Shown: in pieces, positions 20,053-31,047 of the stretch
Layout of the letters: every line of letters starts with the position of its first letter
Numbering within the stretch: the stretch's first letter is position 1
Origin: Paenibacillus nanensis
GTDB lineage: Bacteria > Bacillota > Bacilli > Paenibacillales > Paenibacillaceae
DNA length: 64,000 nucleotides
Assembly (NCBI RefSeq): GCF_003583765.1
Contig: NZ_QXQA01000012.1
Span: 1-64,000 of the forward strand
Direction: 5' to 3'
Program-made: the position numbers and the translations under genes
The notes under the pieces: model-generated
Told to the model about the DNA's origin: nothing
Databases searched by the model: none
The model's input: only the letters and a program-made list of their open reading frames with translations

Positions 20053-21111
20053 ATGAAGCAAGTACAGCGTTTAGCACTTATCTTTGTGGTCATCATGACA
20101 ATGATTATTGCAGGCTGCGGCTCGAAAACGCCGCCGAAGGAAGCTCTGCAGGCCGCAACCCTGAAAACGATGGAGGCGACGTCTTACAAGATGTCGACGA
20201 CTTTGCAGCTTGATGAGCTTGAACTGCCAGAGTCGCCGGAGCTCGAAGCGGGAATGTCGACAACGGCAATTGCAGGCATCATCAAAGATGCGACGATTAA
20301 AGCGGATGCGGTGTATACGAAGGATCCGATGCGCCTGGATATGAATTTGGAAGTGATTCTGCCAGGAATGATGGATATGAAGCTGGAAGTTCCAATGATC
20401 GTTACCGATAAGATCGTTTATGTGAAGATCCCGAACATTCCTATGCTTGGTATTCCGGAGACGATTGCCGATAAGTTTGTACAGATCGATGTAGAAGAGC
20501 TGGCGGAAGAGCAAGGCGCAGAGCTGAATATGGACGTTGCGGCTCAGCAGAAGCTGGTGCAAGAGCTGTCCGCGGCTTTGCTGAAGCATTTTGACGAGAA
20601 GACCTACTTCTCTGAGCTGAAAGCAAGCGAAGCGGGTCTGCCGGAAAGCGTAAAAGCCGATCAAGTGGTGAAATTCGCGATCAGCGAAGAGAACTACGCG
20701 CAAACGGTGGAAACCTTGGTAAACAAAGCGCTTCCTGAAATCATCGATGTGCTGCTGAGCAACGATTCGTTCCTGGAGTACGCCGAGCTTGAGAAGGCGG
20801 ATCTGGAGCAAGCGAAAGCAGATTTGGAGACGAACAAAACAGAAATTTTGAACGTGCTTCAAAACAACCTGAAGTTCAACGTGCTTGAAATGACAGGCGC
20901 GATTAAAGGTGACTACCTCGTATACCAAGCCGCAAAAATCGGCGTTCAAGTGAAGGACGAGGAGAGCGGTCTGGACGCGAAGGTCGGATTGTCCGTTACA
21001 ACGGAATACTCCGAGCTGAACAAGAAGGTAGAGTTCGAGCAAGAGATTCCAACGGACGCAATGACAATGGATGAATTGTCGGAGCAATTCGGCGGCATGT
21101 CCGGATTCTAG
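20053..21111 (+). CDS. Lipoprotein of LppX/LolA-like type
   Basis: A 352-residue exported lipoprotein. A hydrophobic signal of about 20 residues ends in the lipobox IAGC, followed by Gly-Ser. The mature part begins with PPKEALQAATLKTMEATSYK, typical of DUF6612/LppX-like proteins that adopt an open beta half-barrel with helices and may hold lipid. An acidic helical stretch occurs around residues 235-270. The ATG at 20053 has GTGGAGGG in front of it; an in-frame GTG at 20035 overlaps that site and is unlikely. It stands alone between two terminator structures. Confidence 0.75.
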   Translation: MKQVQRLALIFVVIMTMIIAGCGSKTPPKEALQAATLKTMEATSYKMSTTLQLDELELPESPELEAGMSTTAIAGIIKDATIKADAVYTKDPMRLDMNLEVILPGMMDMKLEVPMIVTDKIVYVKIPNIPMLGIPETIADKFVQIDVEELAEEQGAELNMDVAAQQKLVQELSAALLKHFDEKTYFSELKASEAGLPESVKADQVVKFAISEENYAQTVETLVNKALPEIIDVLLSNDSFLEYAELEKADLEQAKADLETNKTEILNVLQNNLKFNVLEMTGAIKGDYLVYQAAKIGVQVKDEESGLDAKVGLSVTTEYSELNKKVEFEQEIPTDAMTMDELSEQFGGMSGF

Positions 21112-21149
21112 AACAAAATCTAGGGCTATTCAATAAAAACCGATCGTGT

Positions 21150-21250
21150 TATAATGAGTCATAAATTAATAGCTGGTCGGAGAACGGGAGACACCACAAC
21201 GTTTGATTGCGCGATTCGCGCGGTCGAAGCTGTTGTGGTGTTTTTTCATT
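21150..21250 (+). promoter_or_regulatory. GlpP-type terminator/antiterminator leader 1
   Basis: TATAAT (21150-21155) is followed by TTAATA, then the direct repeat GGAGA...GGAGA (21179 and 21187, 8-nt phase), and then a terminator stem CACCACAAC / GTTGTGGTG with six T residues. The same block order and phase precede glpP and glpD in this window. GlpP binds such leaders and allows read-through when glycerol 3-phosphate is present (known for glpD of Bacillus). Here the leader precedes a membrane hydrolase, which suggests that gene belongs to the same regulon. Confidence 0.7.
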
Positions 21251-21395
21251 GGATCCGGCTGCTTGACATGCGTGAGGAAAGGAGGCGCCGAAACAGCCTT
21301 CGCAGAGAGCTGAACGGTTTAGGATGAGGCTGTAGTATTTTTCAAAAGCAAGAATGACAGCGCTGTCAAATAATTTGACTCAAAGGGGATTGCAC

Positions 21396-23498
21396 ATGAA
21401 GAGTTCGTTTTTGAAAAAACCGCAGGGATTGCTGGCCCTTTCGCTAGTGCTCATGATTCTCGGCAGTTTTGCGGCAGGACTTTTTCACGCTTCGTTTTAT
21501 TCGGTCAAGGTAAAAGAAATTTCGTTTAAGGGCGACCACGGGAATCTGAACGGATTACTGTACATGCCTGAAGGCGCTGGTCCGGATGATCCGCGGCCGG
21601 TCATCATCACGACGCACGGCTATTTGAATACGAAGGAGATGCAGGACGCGCCGGCGATCGAAATGTCGAGGCGCGGCTATATCGTGCTGGCGCTGGACCA
21701 ATACGACCACGGGGATTCGAGATGGACAGGAGATATCCCGGTAAAGGATATGTTCGCCACCTTCTGGATTTATTCCCAGTTCGACGCGGCGAAATATATG
21801 TACCAGCAGCCGTATACGAAAAAAGACGAAAACGGCAATGCCTATCTCGCGGTAAGCGGCCATTCCATGGGCGGATTCTCCTCCTTGGTCGCGATGTACA
21901 TGGATGAGATGACCGCTTTGCAAACCGGCCACCGCATGATCCACGCAGGGGTCGCGGTCGGCGCGGACTTCTCTTACGCTTCCGCCATCGCGCCGCAGGA
22001 TCAGCTGCAGGCCGCATACGGAAGCCGGACGGTCGGCGTAATCGCCGGCAAATACGACGAGTTCTTCTTCAACAAATCGGATGAGGAGAAGAGCGCTAAA
22101 GAGAAAGAAGTCGCAGGCACGGTTACACGCAAGGACTTCGCGGCGACCGCATCGGGCAAAGCATTCCTCGGCGTTCCGGCGGACCAGCAGGCCGAAGCCG
22201 GCACATTCTATTCCGTGCCATCCGGAGACGTTCTCGTGGAAGGGAATGCGGTACGCGCTTCCGAGACGGGCGAACGCATCATTTACACGCCGAACCAAAC
22301 GCATCCGTGGAACCATTTTTCCCCGGAAGTAACGGCGCATTTGATCGAGTTCTATGACCATGCGTTTACAGGCGTCACGTCGCCAAACCAAACGCATGTC
22401 GGCTTGGATTCCGGCAATCAGATTTGGTGGCTGAAGGAAGCCGGCAACTTCATTGCGCTGATCGGTTTCTTCCTGCTGTTCGTTCCGCTTGTCAGCCTGC
22501 TGATTAAAGTGCCGTTCCTGAACAAAGCCGTGTCGGGAACCATTGCGACGGTGTCAGCGCCGTCTAACGGCAAGCAAAAAACGGTTTACTGGCTGGCCAT
22601 CGTGTTCAGCACGCTGATTCCGGCTATTTTGTTCCCGACCCTTATGGATAAGGACGCTGCGGGATTGGACACGCTGAGCGTGATATCTCTCATCTTGCTT
22701 GGAATAAGCGTTATCGGCGCTATGATTGGCTTCATTACGAAAAAGAGCTCCGTTGGCGTAGGCAGCGTGTTGCTTGCGGTTGTGTCTCTCGTCATGTGGC
22801 TGGTATTCCATCAAGCCGATTCGATTATCCAGCTCGGTTCCTTCTTCAACGAGCCTACGACAAACCAAATCGTATATTGGGCACTCGTATCGGCGTTGAT
22901 CACGATGTTCGTAACGCTGGCGTTCCATTATTTCTCGAAGAAGGATGCAGGGACATCGTTCAGCAGTTATGGTATCAGCCTGAATGTCGGAACGATTGTT
23001 TCCAGCTTAATCGCAGCGGTTGCGGCAGTCGTAATCGGCTATCTGATCCTGTTCGCGCTCCAAGCTGTATTCGGCACGGACTTCCGGATCTGGGTGCTCG
23101 CGGTGCGGACGTTCCAAGTAGAGCATGTCATTACGGCGCTGCGCTACATTCCGTTCTTCTTCGTCTATTATTTCGTGAGCACGGTTGCGCTCAACGCCAA
23201 TACACGCGGGCAAAAAGGCGGCTACCTGCTGGCCATCATTCTGAACATTGGCGGACTCGTCTTATGGATGGCGGCGCAATACGGCAAAAACTTTATCACG
23301 GGTGTCGCGCTGTACCCAGGGCAAGCGTTGAACGCGATTCTGCTGTTCGCTCTGGTGCCATGTCTTGCAGTGGCGGCGGTTTATTCCCGCAAAGTATTCG
23401 AGAAAACCAATAACGTATGGCTTGCCGCATTCTTGAACACCATCTTGTTCACGATGATTACGGTTGCCAATACGGCGCTGTTCTGGAATCTCGTCTAA
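21396..23498 (+). CDS. Membrane-anchored alpha/beta hydrolase
   Basis: A 700-residue protein. One N-terminal membrane segment is followed by an extracytoplasmic alpha/beta-hydrolase domain (about 45-345) with oxyanion motif THGYLN, LALDQYDHGDS and the nucleophile elbow GHSMGG (Ser157); the likely catalytic His lies in HPWNHF. The C-terminal half (about 360-700) has roughly ten hydrophobic helices with no recognised transporter motif. The substrate is unknown; an ester or lipid is plausible. ATG 21396 follows AAAGGGGA; an earlier in-frame ATG at 21354 lacks a site. A GlpP-type leader precedes it, so induction by glycerol 3-phosphate is predicted. Confidence 0.8.
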   Translation: MKSSFLKKPQGLLALSLVLMILGSFAAGLFHASFYSVKVKEISFKGDHGNLNGLLYMPEGAGPDDPRPVIITTHGYLNTKEMQDAPAIEMSRRGYIVLALDQYDHGDSRWTGDIPVKDMFATFWIYSQFDAAKYMYQQPYTKKDENGNAYLAVSGHSMGGFSSLVAMYMDEMTALQTGHRMIHAGVAVGADFSYASAIAPQDQLQAAYGSRTVGVIAGKYDEFFFNKSDEEKSAKEKEVAGTVTRKDFAATASGKAFLGVPADQQAEAGTFYSVPSGDVLVEGNAVRASETGERIIYTPNQTHPWNHFSPEVTAHLIEFYDHAFTGVTSPNQTHVGLDSGNQIWWLKEAGNFIALIGFFLLFVPLVSLLIKVPFLNKAVSGTIATVSAPSNGKQKTVYWLAIVFSTLIPAILFPTLMDKDAAGLDTLSVISLILLGISVIGAMIGFITKKSSVGVGSVLLAVVSLVMWLVFHQADSIIQLGSFFNEPTTNQIVYWALVSALITMFVTLAFHYFSKKDAGTSFSSYGISLNVGTIVSSLIAAVAAVVIGYLILFALQAVFGTDFRIWVLAVRTFQVEHVITALRYIPFFFVYYFVSTVALNANTRGQKGGYLLAIILNIGGLVLWMAAQYGKNFITGVALYPGQALNAILLFALVPCLAVAAVYSRKVFEKTNNVWLAAFLNTILFTMITVANTALFWNLV

Positions 23499-23531
23499 CG
23501 CAATTAGGTGAGCTGTAGAGATGGAACGTTA

Positions 23532-23646
23532 TAGACACGGCATGCAACTTCCATTATAATAGCCTTAAGTTAATAACCGTGGCGGAGATAGGGAGAACAC
23601 ACGAAATTGGTCGTCGTCGATCAATTCGTGTTTCTCCTTTTTTTTG
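23532..23646 (+). promoter_or_regulatory. GlpP-type leader 2, upstream of glpP-glpK
   Basis: Promoter TAGACA (23532-23537), 17 nt, TATAAT (23555-23560). The leader has TTAATA, GGAGA at 23584 and 23592, and a terminator whose ascending arm begins within the second GGAGA (GGGAGAACACACGAAATTG against CAATTCGTGTTTCTCC), then a long T run. GlpP binding to the 5' part would prevent the terminator from folding. This makes glpP autoregulated (inference). Confidence 0.8.
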
Positions 23647-23692
23647 AGCCAATCATAGCGTTCCGATGAGAAGTAAAGGAGGGGAAACGGTC

Positions 23693-24271
23693 ATGAGTTT
23701 CAATCATCAAATCATTTTGCCTGCAGCTCGTAAAGTGAAGGATTTGGAAAAATTAATGAAATTATCGTATGAATATATCGTGATATTGGACACCCACATC
23801 AGTCAAATCCGATCGATCGTCGAGCTGGCGAAATCCAACGGGAAGAAGCCGCTTTTGCATGCCGATCTCATCGAGGGGCTAAAAAACGACGAATACGCGG
23901 CGGAATATTTGTGTCAGGTCGTGCAGCCGACAGGTATCATGTCCACCCGGGCAGGCGTCATCGCGAAGGCGAAGCAGAACGGGGTGCTCGCGATTCAGCG
24001 GCTGTTCCTGCTCGATACGAACGCTCTTGAGAAAAGCTATGTTATGTTCGAGAGAACGAAGCCGGATTTTATTGAAGTACTGCCGGGTGTAATCCCGCAT
24101 ATTATTACAGAAGTGACGGAACGGACGGGAATTCCGATCTTTGCCGGGGGCTTAATCCGTACCGTGAACGACGTGGAGCAGGCCATTCGGGCGGGTGCGT
24201 CGGCGGTTACGACATCGAACACCGAGCTGTGGAAGCATTTCGAGTTAAACGGGAGACAGGGGGAACATTGA
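23693..24271 (+). CDS. glpP: Glycerol-3-phosphate-responsive antiterminator
   Basis: A 192-residue cytoplasmic RNA-binding regulator that, with glycerol 3-phosphate, permits transcription past leader terminators of glp genes. The protein is a TIM-barrel-like fold of normal family length. Visible family features are the N-terminal QIILPAARKVKDLEKLM, DTHISQIRSIVELA, TRAGVIAKAK, EVLPGVIPHI and GGLIRTVNDVEQA near the C terminus, the last typical of phosphate binding. ATG 23693 follows AAAGGAGGGG. It is directly coupled to glpK, whose GTG follows the stop codon. Confidence 0.95.
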   Translation: MSFNHQIILPAARKVKDLEKLMKLSYEYIVILDTHISQIRSIVELAKSNGKKPLLHADLIEGLKNDEYAAEYLCQVVQPTGIMSTRAGVIAKAKQNGVLAIQRLFLLDTNALEKSYVMFERTKPDFIEVLPGVIPHIITEVTERTGIPIFAGGLIRTVNDVEQAIRAGASAVTTSNTELWKHFELNGRQGEH

Positions 24272-25768
<1,497 letters not shown>

Positions 25769-25774
25769 TCGGTT

Positions 25775-25876
25775 TATAATAGAAGATAACAAGTTAATAG
25801 TTTGGTAGGAGATCCGGAGAACCATGAAACTTCCCGCAGCATTGACGCTGCCGGGTTGTTCATGGTTCTTTTTTTT
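25775..25876 (+). promoter_or_regulatory. GlpP-type leader 3, upstream of glpD
   Basis: TATAAT (25775-25780), TTAATA, GGAGA at 25808 and 25816 (8-nt phase), then a terminator with arms GAACCATGAAACTTCCCGC and GCCGGGTTGTTCATGGTTC and a run of eight T. The promoter lies only 7 nt after the glpK stop, so glpD has its own glycerol-3-phosphate-controlled transcript. Confidence 0.85.
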
Positions 25877-25904
25877 CACAATCTTTCATAAGAGGGGTTA
25901 TCAT

Positions 25905-27563
25905 ATGACACAGGGTTTTTCAGGTGCAGCTCGTCAAGGCAGACTCATGGAGATGGAAAAGGAAGTTTACGATGTGCTGATTATCGGCGGCGGAATTACG
26001 GGGGCGGGCATCGCGCTTGACGCCCGGAAGCGCGGCATGAATACCGCGTTAATCGAGATGCAGGATTTCGCGGGGGGGACATCCAGCCGTTCAACGAAGC
26101 TTGTTCATGGCGGACTGCGCTACTTGAAGCAGTTCGAGGTGAAGATGGTCGCGGAGGTAGGGAAGGAAAGGGCGGTCGTCTACGAGAACGGGCCTCATGT
26201 CACGACGCCGGAGTGGATGCTGCTGCCGTTTTATAAAGGGGGTACGTTTGGAGCGTTCTCCACATCGATCGGCCTTCGGGTATACGATTTCTTGGCGGGA
26301 GTGAAGCGCGAGGAACGGCGTAAGATGCTTAGCAAGGAAGAGACGCTCGGGAAGGAGCCGCTTCTGAGGAAGCAGGGCCTGAAGGGCGGGGGTTACTATG
26401 TGGAATATCGGACGGATGACGCGCGCCTGACGATTGAGGTCATGAAGAAGGCGGTGGAAGCGGGGGCGAACGCGGTCAATTATGTGAAAGCCGAGGAGCT
26501 GCTTTACGATGGAGGCAGGCTTGCCGGTGTAATTGCAAGAGATGCGATTAGCGGCAAGACGTATCAAATAAGGGCGCGAAAGGTCGTTAATGCGACCGGG
26601 CCCTGGGTCGATACGCTTCGCGAGCTTGACCGCTCCAAGGCGGGCAAGACGCTGAGGCTCACGAAGGGTGTCCATCTCGTGTTCGACGGAGCCCGATTCC
26701 CGCTGCGGCAGGCGATCTATTTCGATACGTCGGATGGGCGCATGGTATTTGCTATTCCTCGCGACGGCAAAACGTACTTTGGCACGACCGACACCGATTA
26801 TGAGGGGGATACCGCTCATCCCCGCATGAGCGCCGAGGATCGGGACTATCTGCTGGCTGCCGGCAATCATATGTTTCCGGAGCTTAAGCTGACCGCCGAT
26901 GACGTGGAATCCAGCTGGGCGGGCTTGCGCCCCCTGATCTACGAGGAGGGCAAATCGCCTTCCGAAGTGTCCCGAAGGGATGAAATATTCGTCTCGCCAT
27001 CCGGTATGCTGACGATCGCCGGGGGTAAACTGACGGGATATCGGAAAATGGCCGAGACGGTAACGGATCTTCTAGCCAAGGAGCTTCAGTCGGAAGGGCG
27101 CGGGCCGTTCGCTCCGTGCTCGACTCGGACATTGCCTATTTCGGGGGGCGACGTCGGCGGATCCGGGCGGTTCCCGGCATTCGTCCGGCAGATGACGGAG
27201 CAAGGCGAACGTATGGGGCTTTCGCCTAAGATCGCGGAGCTGCTCGTCCGCCGCTACGGCTCGAACGTGTCGGCTATCTATGACCGCATACAGGCGCGTC
27301 GCGATTGGGAGATCCCGCACGGTCTGCCTGTTGAACTGTATGCGGCGCTCCTATACGGCATAGAGGAGGAAATGGTCGTCAAACCGGTCGATTTCTTCAT
27401 AAGACGCACCGGGGCGATGTTTTTCGATATCGAATGGGTGAAGCGGTGGAAGAAAGGCGTCATCGGTTGTATGGCGGATTATTTAAAATATAGCGATGAG
27501 CAGCTTCAAAATGATGAGGAGGAGCTTGAGCGTGAGCTCCAATCGGCGTCTTTGCCGATTTAA
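25905..27563 (+). CDS. glpD: Aerobic glycerol-3-phosphate dehydrogenase
   Basis: A membrane-associated flavoenzyme that oxidises glycerol 3-phosphate to dihydroxyacetone phosphate and passes electrons to menaquinone. The 552 residues have the FAD-binding DVLIIGGGITGAGIALDA motif near residue 17-34, the family signature GGTSSRSTKLVHGGLRYL, TKGVHLVF, and GGKLTGYRKMAE before the C-terminal helical cap. ATG 25905 is used because AGAGGGG precedes it. An in-frame ATG at 25824 lies inside the terminator stem and cannot be the real start. Confidence 0.96.
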   Translation: MTQGFSGAARQGRLMEMEKEVYDVLIIGGGITGAGIALDARKRGMNTALIEMQDFAGGTSSRSTKLVHGGLRYLKQFEVKMVAEVGKERAVVYENGPHVTTPEWMLLPFYKGGTFGAFSTSIGLRVYDFLAGVKREERRKMLSKEETLGKEPLLRKQGLKGGGYYVEYRTDDARLTIEVMKKAVEAGANAVNYVKAEELLYDGGRLAGVIARDAISGKTYQIRARKVVNATGPWVDTLRELDRSKAGKTLRLTKGVHLVFDGARFPLRQAIYFDTSDGRMVFAIPRDGKTYFGTTDTDYEGDTAHPRMSAEDRDYLLAAGNHMFPELKLTADDVESSWAGLRPLIYEEGKSPSEVSRRDEIFVSPSGMLTIAGGKLTGYRKMAETVTDLLAKELQSEGRGPFAPCSTRTLPISGGDVGGSGRFPAFVRQMTEQGERMGLSPKIAELLVRRYGSNVSAIYDRIQARRDWEIPHGLPVELYAALLYGIEEEMVVKPVDFFIRRTGAMFFDIEWVKRWKKGVIGCMADYLKYSDEQLQNDEEELERELQSASLPI

Positions 27564-27576
27564 TAAGTGCAAAGTT

Positions 27577-27632
27577 GTCCCCCCTGAGCTTTATCGGCGG
27601 CTCCAAAGCTGTCCGATACGCCCAGGGGGGAC
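27577..27632. terminator. Bidirectional terminator between glpD and PHP gene
   Basis: GTCCCCCCTG / CAGGGGGGAC arms around a long loop, between convergent genes. T-rich sequence flanks the right arm. Confidence 0.65.
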
Positions 27633-27667
27633 GTCTGTTTGCTAGGTGATAGCTCCGATTGTGCAAG

Positions 27668-28426
27668 TTAATCAACGATCATCGTTTGTTTCAATAATTC
27701 CTTCAGCATCTGCGCGCCCTTCACTTTCACATGCAGGCAAGGGGAAATTTCCGTTTCGAAACGGCGCGATTTCACGGCGCTCCGGAGCTCATCCGCCGTA
27801 TCGCACAGGGTGCCGAACCGGTTCAGTACACTGCCGAATTGAAGGGGCTGATGCGAGTCGCTTCCGGCCGTTACCGGCAGTTGCAGCTTCTCGGCAAGCA
27901 TGCGCACGTCATTCGCGACATTAAGGCCAGCCTCGTATAAATCCTTCGCGTTCATGTCGAGACTATCCAGGCGGCTGAGCAGAGCGGGGGCATGGTGCGT
28001 AAGAGGCGTGCTCAGGCGGGTGGGATGCGCTCCGATTCGCAGCGCCGGCCACCCCTCCGTATAGTCGAGCAGCGATTCGAACGGGATGAATCTGTCCTTC
28101 TCCGTATAGTTCTCGAGGCTGCGGCGGAGATCGCGAATGTTGTCGCGGTTCGCAATGATAAGAATATGCCCCGTATCCTTCACATCAATCTCCATCCCGG
28201 AGAAAACACGCAGGCCGTCGACCTCGTAATAATCGCCCTTGTAGTCGAAGGAAGCGTCCAGCTGGTCCATCATATCGAAGAAATGGCGAGTGTTGAAATG
28301 TTCCGTAAGCGCGACGGCATGCAGGCCGTTGTCCTTCGCTTCCCTTGCCATCGATAAAAAATAGTCGAGGGAGAACTCGGTCTTCTTTGACAGCTTGCCG
28401 TGCGTATGCAAATCAATATTCATCAT
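27668..28426 (-). CDS. PHP-domain phosphoesterase
   Basis: A 252-residue protein with the PHP metal-binding fold. Motif I is DLHTHG at the N terminus, motif II TEH (about residue 42), a conserved Glu in GMEID, a His in IGAHPT, and GSDSH near residue 195. Relatives include histidinol-phosphate phosphatase (HisJ) and nucleases/phosphatases of many substrates. It lies downstream of the ECF transporter operon on the same strand (24 nt from ecfT), so it may dephosphorylate or process the transported compound (inference). Confidence 0.8.
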   Translation of the reverse strand: MMNIDLHTHGKLSKKTEFSLDYFLSMAREAKDNGLHAVALTEHFNTRHFFDMMDQLDASFDYKGDYYEVDGLRVFSGMEIDVKDTGHILIIANRDNIRDLRRSLENYTEKDRFIPFESLLDYTEGWPALRIGAHPTRLSTPLTHHAPALLSRLDSLDMNAKDLYEAGLNVANDVRMLAEKLQLPVTAGSDSHQPLQFGSVLNRFGTLCDTADELRSAVKSRRFETEISPCLHVKVKGAQMLKELLKQTMIVD

Positions 28427-28450
28427 GATGAAGTCTCCATTCTATTCGGA

Positions 28451-29278
28451 TTAAAAATGAATATAACTCCCCGCCCAAAATAAGCTCACTGCATATAAGA
28501 GGCTAAGGACGAGAAAGAGAAGATCCCGCCAAGTGACACGCAGATAAGCGAGCTTTAAACGTTTGGCGTCTTTGCTGACCAGTGAATAGGTAAAACCGCG
28601 AACCTCCAGCGCCTCCACCGTCGTGCGGATCCGTTTGGCCGTGTTCAAGATAAGAGGATAGAATGCGATCATGCTGAGCTTAATCATATAGAGCAGGGAG
28701 CGAAGGCGTAAAATGCCTTTCCGCTCCGGCGCCTTGCCCCGCAGCCGGTAAGAATGAATCAGATTTTGATACTCCTCGATGAGAATAGGGAGCATCCGGT
28801 ATCCGTAGGAGACGCCAAAGCTGAATTGAGAGGGCATCCCTAAGCTCAGCATCGCATCGCTCAGTTTTTCAGGATCCATGCTCGAGAATACGGCGATGCT
28901 TGCGAGGGAAATAATAAGTATTTTCAAGGTCAAAACAAGCAGCGCCCAGACTCCCTCCAGACTGCCCCCGAACAAGAAGGAGGCTAGAAAGATATAGGTT
29001 ACTTCGCTCAAGAGGCCGATCGCCATAATAAGGAGAACGAGCGGGCTGACTTTAGAGAAGAACGTAAATACGATCATCGGAATAAGCAAACCGGCCAATA
29101 CCGCTTCATTATGGATAAACCACGGAAGAACGGCGAAGACGGAATACCAGATGATCAGAATTCTCGGATCCAGCTTGCCCAGCAGCGTAGATTGCCTGCC
29201 GAAGGCGGTTCGCATGAGCTCCAGCTTGATGTTCTCCACGCTGATTTTATCGAGAACATTCCGTTTTAAGAGTTCCAT
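28451..29278 (-). CDS. Energy-coupling factor transporter transmembrane protein
   Basis: The T component of an ECF importer, 275 residues, with about five to six membrane helices and a cytosolic helical hairpin carrying two Arg-Gly coupling motifs (YRLRGKAP and LEVRGFTYS) that contact the ATPases. The start chosen is the ATG at 29278, which overlaps the end of the ATPase gene by 13 nt. A longer open frame upstream runs through the ATPase gene in another frame and is not coding. Confidence 0.85.
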   Translation of the reverse strand: MELLKRNVLDKISVENIKLELMRTAFGRQSTLLGKLDPRILIIWYSVFAVLPWFIHNEAVLAGLLIPMIVFTFFSKVSPLVLLIMAIGLLSEVTYIFLASFLFGGSLEGVWALLVLTLKILIISLASIAVFSSMDPEKLSDAMLSLGMPSQFSFGVSYGYRMLPILIEEYQNLIHSYRLRGKAPERKGILRLRSLLYMIKLSMIAFYPLILNTAKRIRTTVEALEVRGFTYSLVSKDAKRLKLAYLRVTWRDLLFLVLSLLYAVSLFWAGSYIHF

Positions 29279-31047
29279 TGTACGATGCCCTCCTCTCTCT
29301 CCCCGCTGCAGTTGAAAGCGGCTGCCACTTGCGCGGCGGACATCGCCGGCGGACGGATGCCAAGCTGATGAGACAGCGTCGTCGCTTGCGGCGCGACGAG
29401 GCCGGTCATCCGAAGCAGGCCGGGCTGGCTGAACAAGCTGAGCGGATCCGTGTCCATCACAATCTCGCCGTCGTGCAGGACGATGACACGATTCGCCCAC
29501 TCCGCAACGAGCTGCATGTCGTGGGTGGCGATGACGGTCAGCTTCACCCGGTCCCGGAGCTCGATTAACATACCGCTAAGCTCCCGCCGGCTTGCCGCAT
29601 CCAAGCTGGCCGTAGGTTCATCCAGAAGGATGACGGCAGGCCGCATAGCCAAAGCGATCGCAAGCGTAGCCCGCCGCTGTTGTCCGCCGCTGAGCAGACG
29701 TCCGTCGCGGTGCTGGACTTCCTGAAGATGCAGTCTGTCTACAATGTCGTCGATAAAGGAAGGATCGTGCAGCAGCTTCCTCGATTTCAGAAAATATTCG
29801 ATGTCCTTGCGGACCGTATCTTCGATGAACATCTCTTCCGGATTCTGATGAATATAGGCGACGTAGTCGGCCAGCTTCTCCGGGGAGGCTTGCCTAGTAT
29901 CCATCCCGCAGACCGTCAGCATGCCGCTCAAAGGCTTTATTAAACCGGATATCAGCTTAAGCAGCGTAGATTTTCCGGCCCCGTTGTTGCCGACTAGGGC
30001 GACACGGTCATCTTCCCGCAGCTGCAGCTCCGCGTTTTGGATGACGGGATGGATGGTTCTTGTCACTGTTCTATAGCCATACGATACCTGCCGGAAATCT
30101 GCCAGCGTTTGAACGGCGCCAGCGTTGTCCTTCTTTAGTTGTGCGGCCGCCGCATCTTGGAGCGCTTCCGGACGGAGCGGGAACTGACGGAAGTATGCTT
30201 CGGCTTCTTCCAGCGTCACGGGATAATCCCGTTTATTCGGATCCAACAGATAAGCGCTCATCGTGACCTGCGGGGGCAAAATATTGAGCTCGGCAAGCTC
30301 CTGTACAGAGGATAAAGCCTCTTTGACCGGCTTTGTCCAGCGGATCGTCCCTTGATCCATAAGCACGACTTTGCTGCAGTATTCGGCTATAAATTCGGTA
30401 TGATGCTCGATGACGATAATCGTCTTGCCGTATTGCTCGTTCAACACTTTCAGTTTGTCATAGATAAGCCGGGCATGGTGTGGATCGAGCTGGGCGACCG
30501 GCTCATCTATGATGAGAATATCGGGGTCCAAGGATAAGACGCCGGCCAGCGCGGTCAAGTGCTTCTGGCCCCCGCTGAGCTGCCAGATCCACCGGTCTCT
30601 CAAATGCTGAAGTCCCAGCATGGCAAGGGCGCGTTCTCCCCGGCTTTTATAATCCTCGTATCCGAAATTAAGCGGAGCGAAGATGGCCTCGTCATAGACG
30701 GTTGGGCGGACAAGCTGGTTCTCGAAATCCTGGAAGACGTAAGCGACTTTGCGGGAGAGCGTAGACACGCTCTCATTGGCGGCCGTAAGTCCGGCAATTT
30801 CGATATGGCCGGTTAAGTCACCCACATAGTAATGCGGGATCAATCCGTTCAAGCATTTGCATAAGGTTGACTTGCCGCTGCCGTTCGTGCCGGCAATGGC
30901 GACAAACTCGCCGGGCTCCACGGTTAAAGAGATGCCGCGAAGAGAGTCGGCTTCCGCGCCGGGATAGCGAAAGCCGACCTGCCGCAATTCCAGAATAGGA
31001 GCCGCATGGCTCGGCTTTGCCATGTTGTGCCGAAGCTCCTCGATCAT
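29266..31047 (-). CDS. ECF transporter fused double ATPase
   Basis: A 593-residue protein containing two ABC ATPase domains in one chain, as in B. subtilis YkoD. Domain 1 has GTNGSGKST, LSGGQ and LIIDEP. Domain 2 begins near residue 310 with GNNGAGKST, LSGGQQRR and ILLDEPTASLD. It powers import through the T and S components encoded on either side. The ATG overlaps the stop codon of the upstream gene (ATGA). A downstream in-frame ATG at 31023 is possible. Confidence 0.9.
   Translation of the reverse strand: MIEELRHNMAKPSHAAPILELRQVGFRYPGAEADSLRGISLTVEPGEFVAIAGTNGSGKSTLCKCLNGLIPHYYVGDLTGHIEIAGLTAANESVSTLSRKVAYVFQDFENQLVRPTVYDEAIFAPLNFGYEDYKSRGERALAMLGLQHLRDRWIWQLSGGQKHLTALAGVLSLDPDILIIDEPVAQLDPHHARLIYDKLKVLNEQYGKTIIVIEHHTEFIAEYCSKVVLMDQGTIRWTKPVKEALSSVQELAELNILPPQVTMSAYLLDPNKRDYPVTLEEAEAYFRQFPLRPEALQDAAAAQLKKDNAGAVQTLADFRQVSYGYRTVTRTIHPVIQNAELQLREDDRVALVGNNGAGKSTLLKLISGLIKPLSGMLTVCGMDTRQASPEKLADYVAYIHQNPEEMFIEDTVRKDIEYFLKSRKLLHDPSFIDDIVDRLHLQEVQHRDGRLLSGGQQRRATLAIALAMRPAVILLDEPTASLDAASRRELSGMLIELRDRVKLTVIATHDMQLVAEWANRVIVLHDGEIVMDTDPLSLFSQPGLLRMTGLVAPQATTLSHQLGIRPPAMSAAQVAAAFNCSGEREEGIVQWNS

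Noticed and set aside
25824..25904. Upstream start for glpD
   Set aside because: The ATG lies in the ascending arm of the leader terminator and lacks a binding site; ATG 25905 fits the family.
29279..29500. N-terminal extension of the ECF T component
   Set aside because: It is the ATPase gene read in another frame; its composition is Arg/Ser/His-rich and unlike the protein family.
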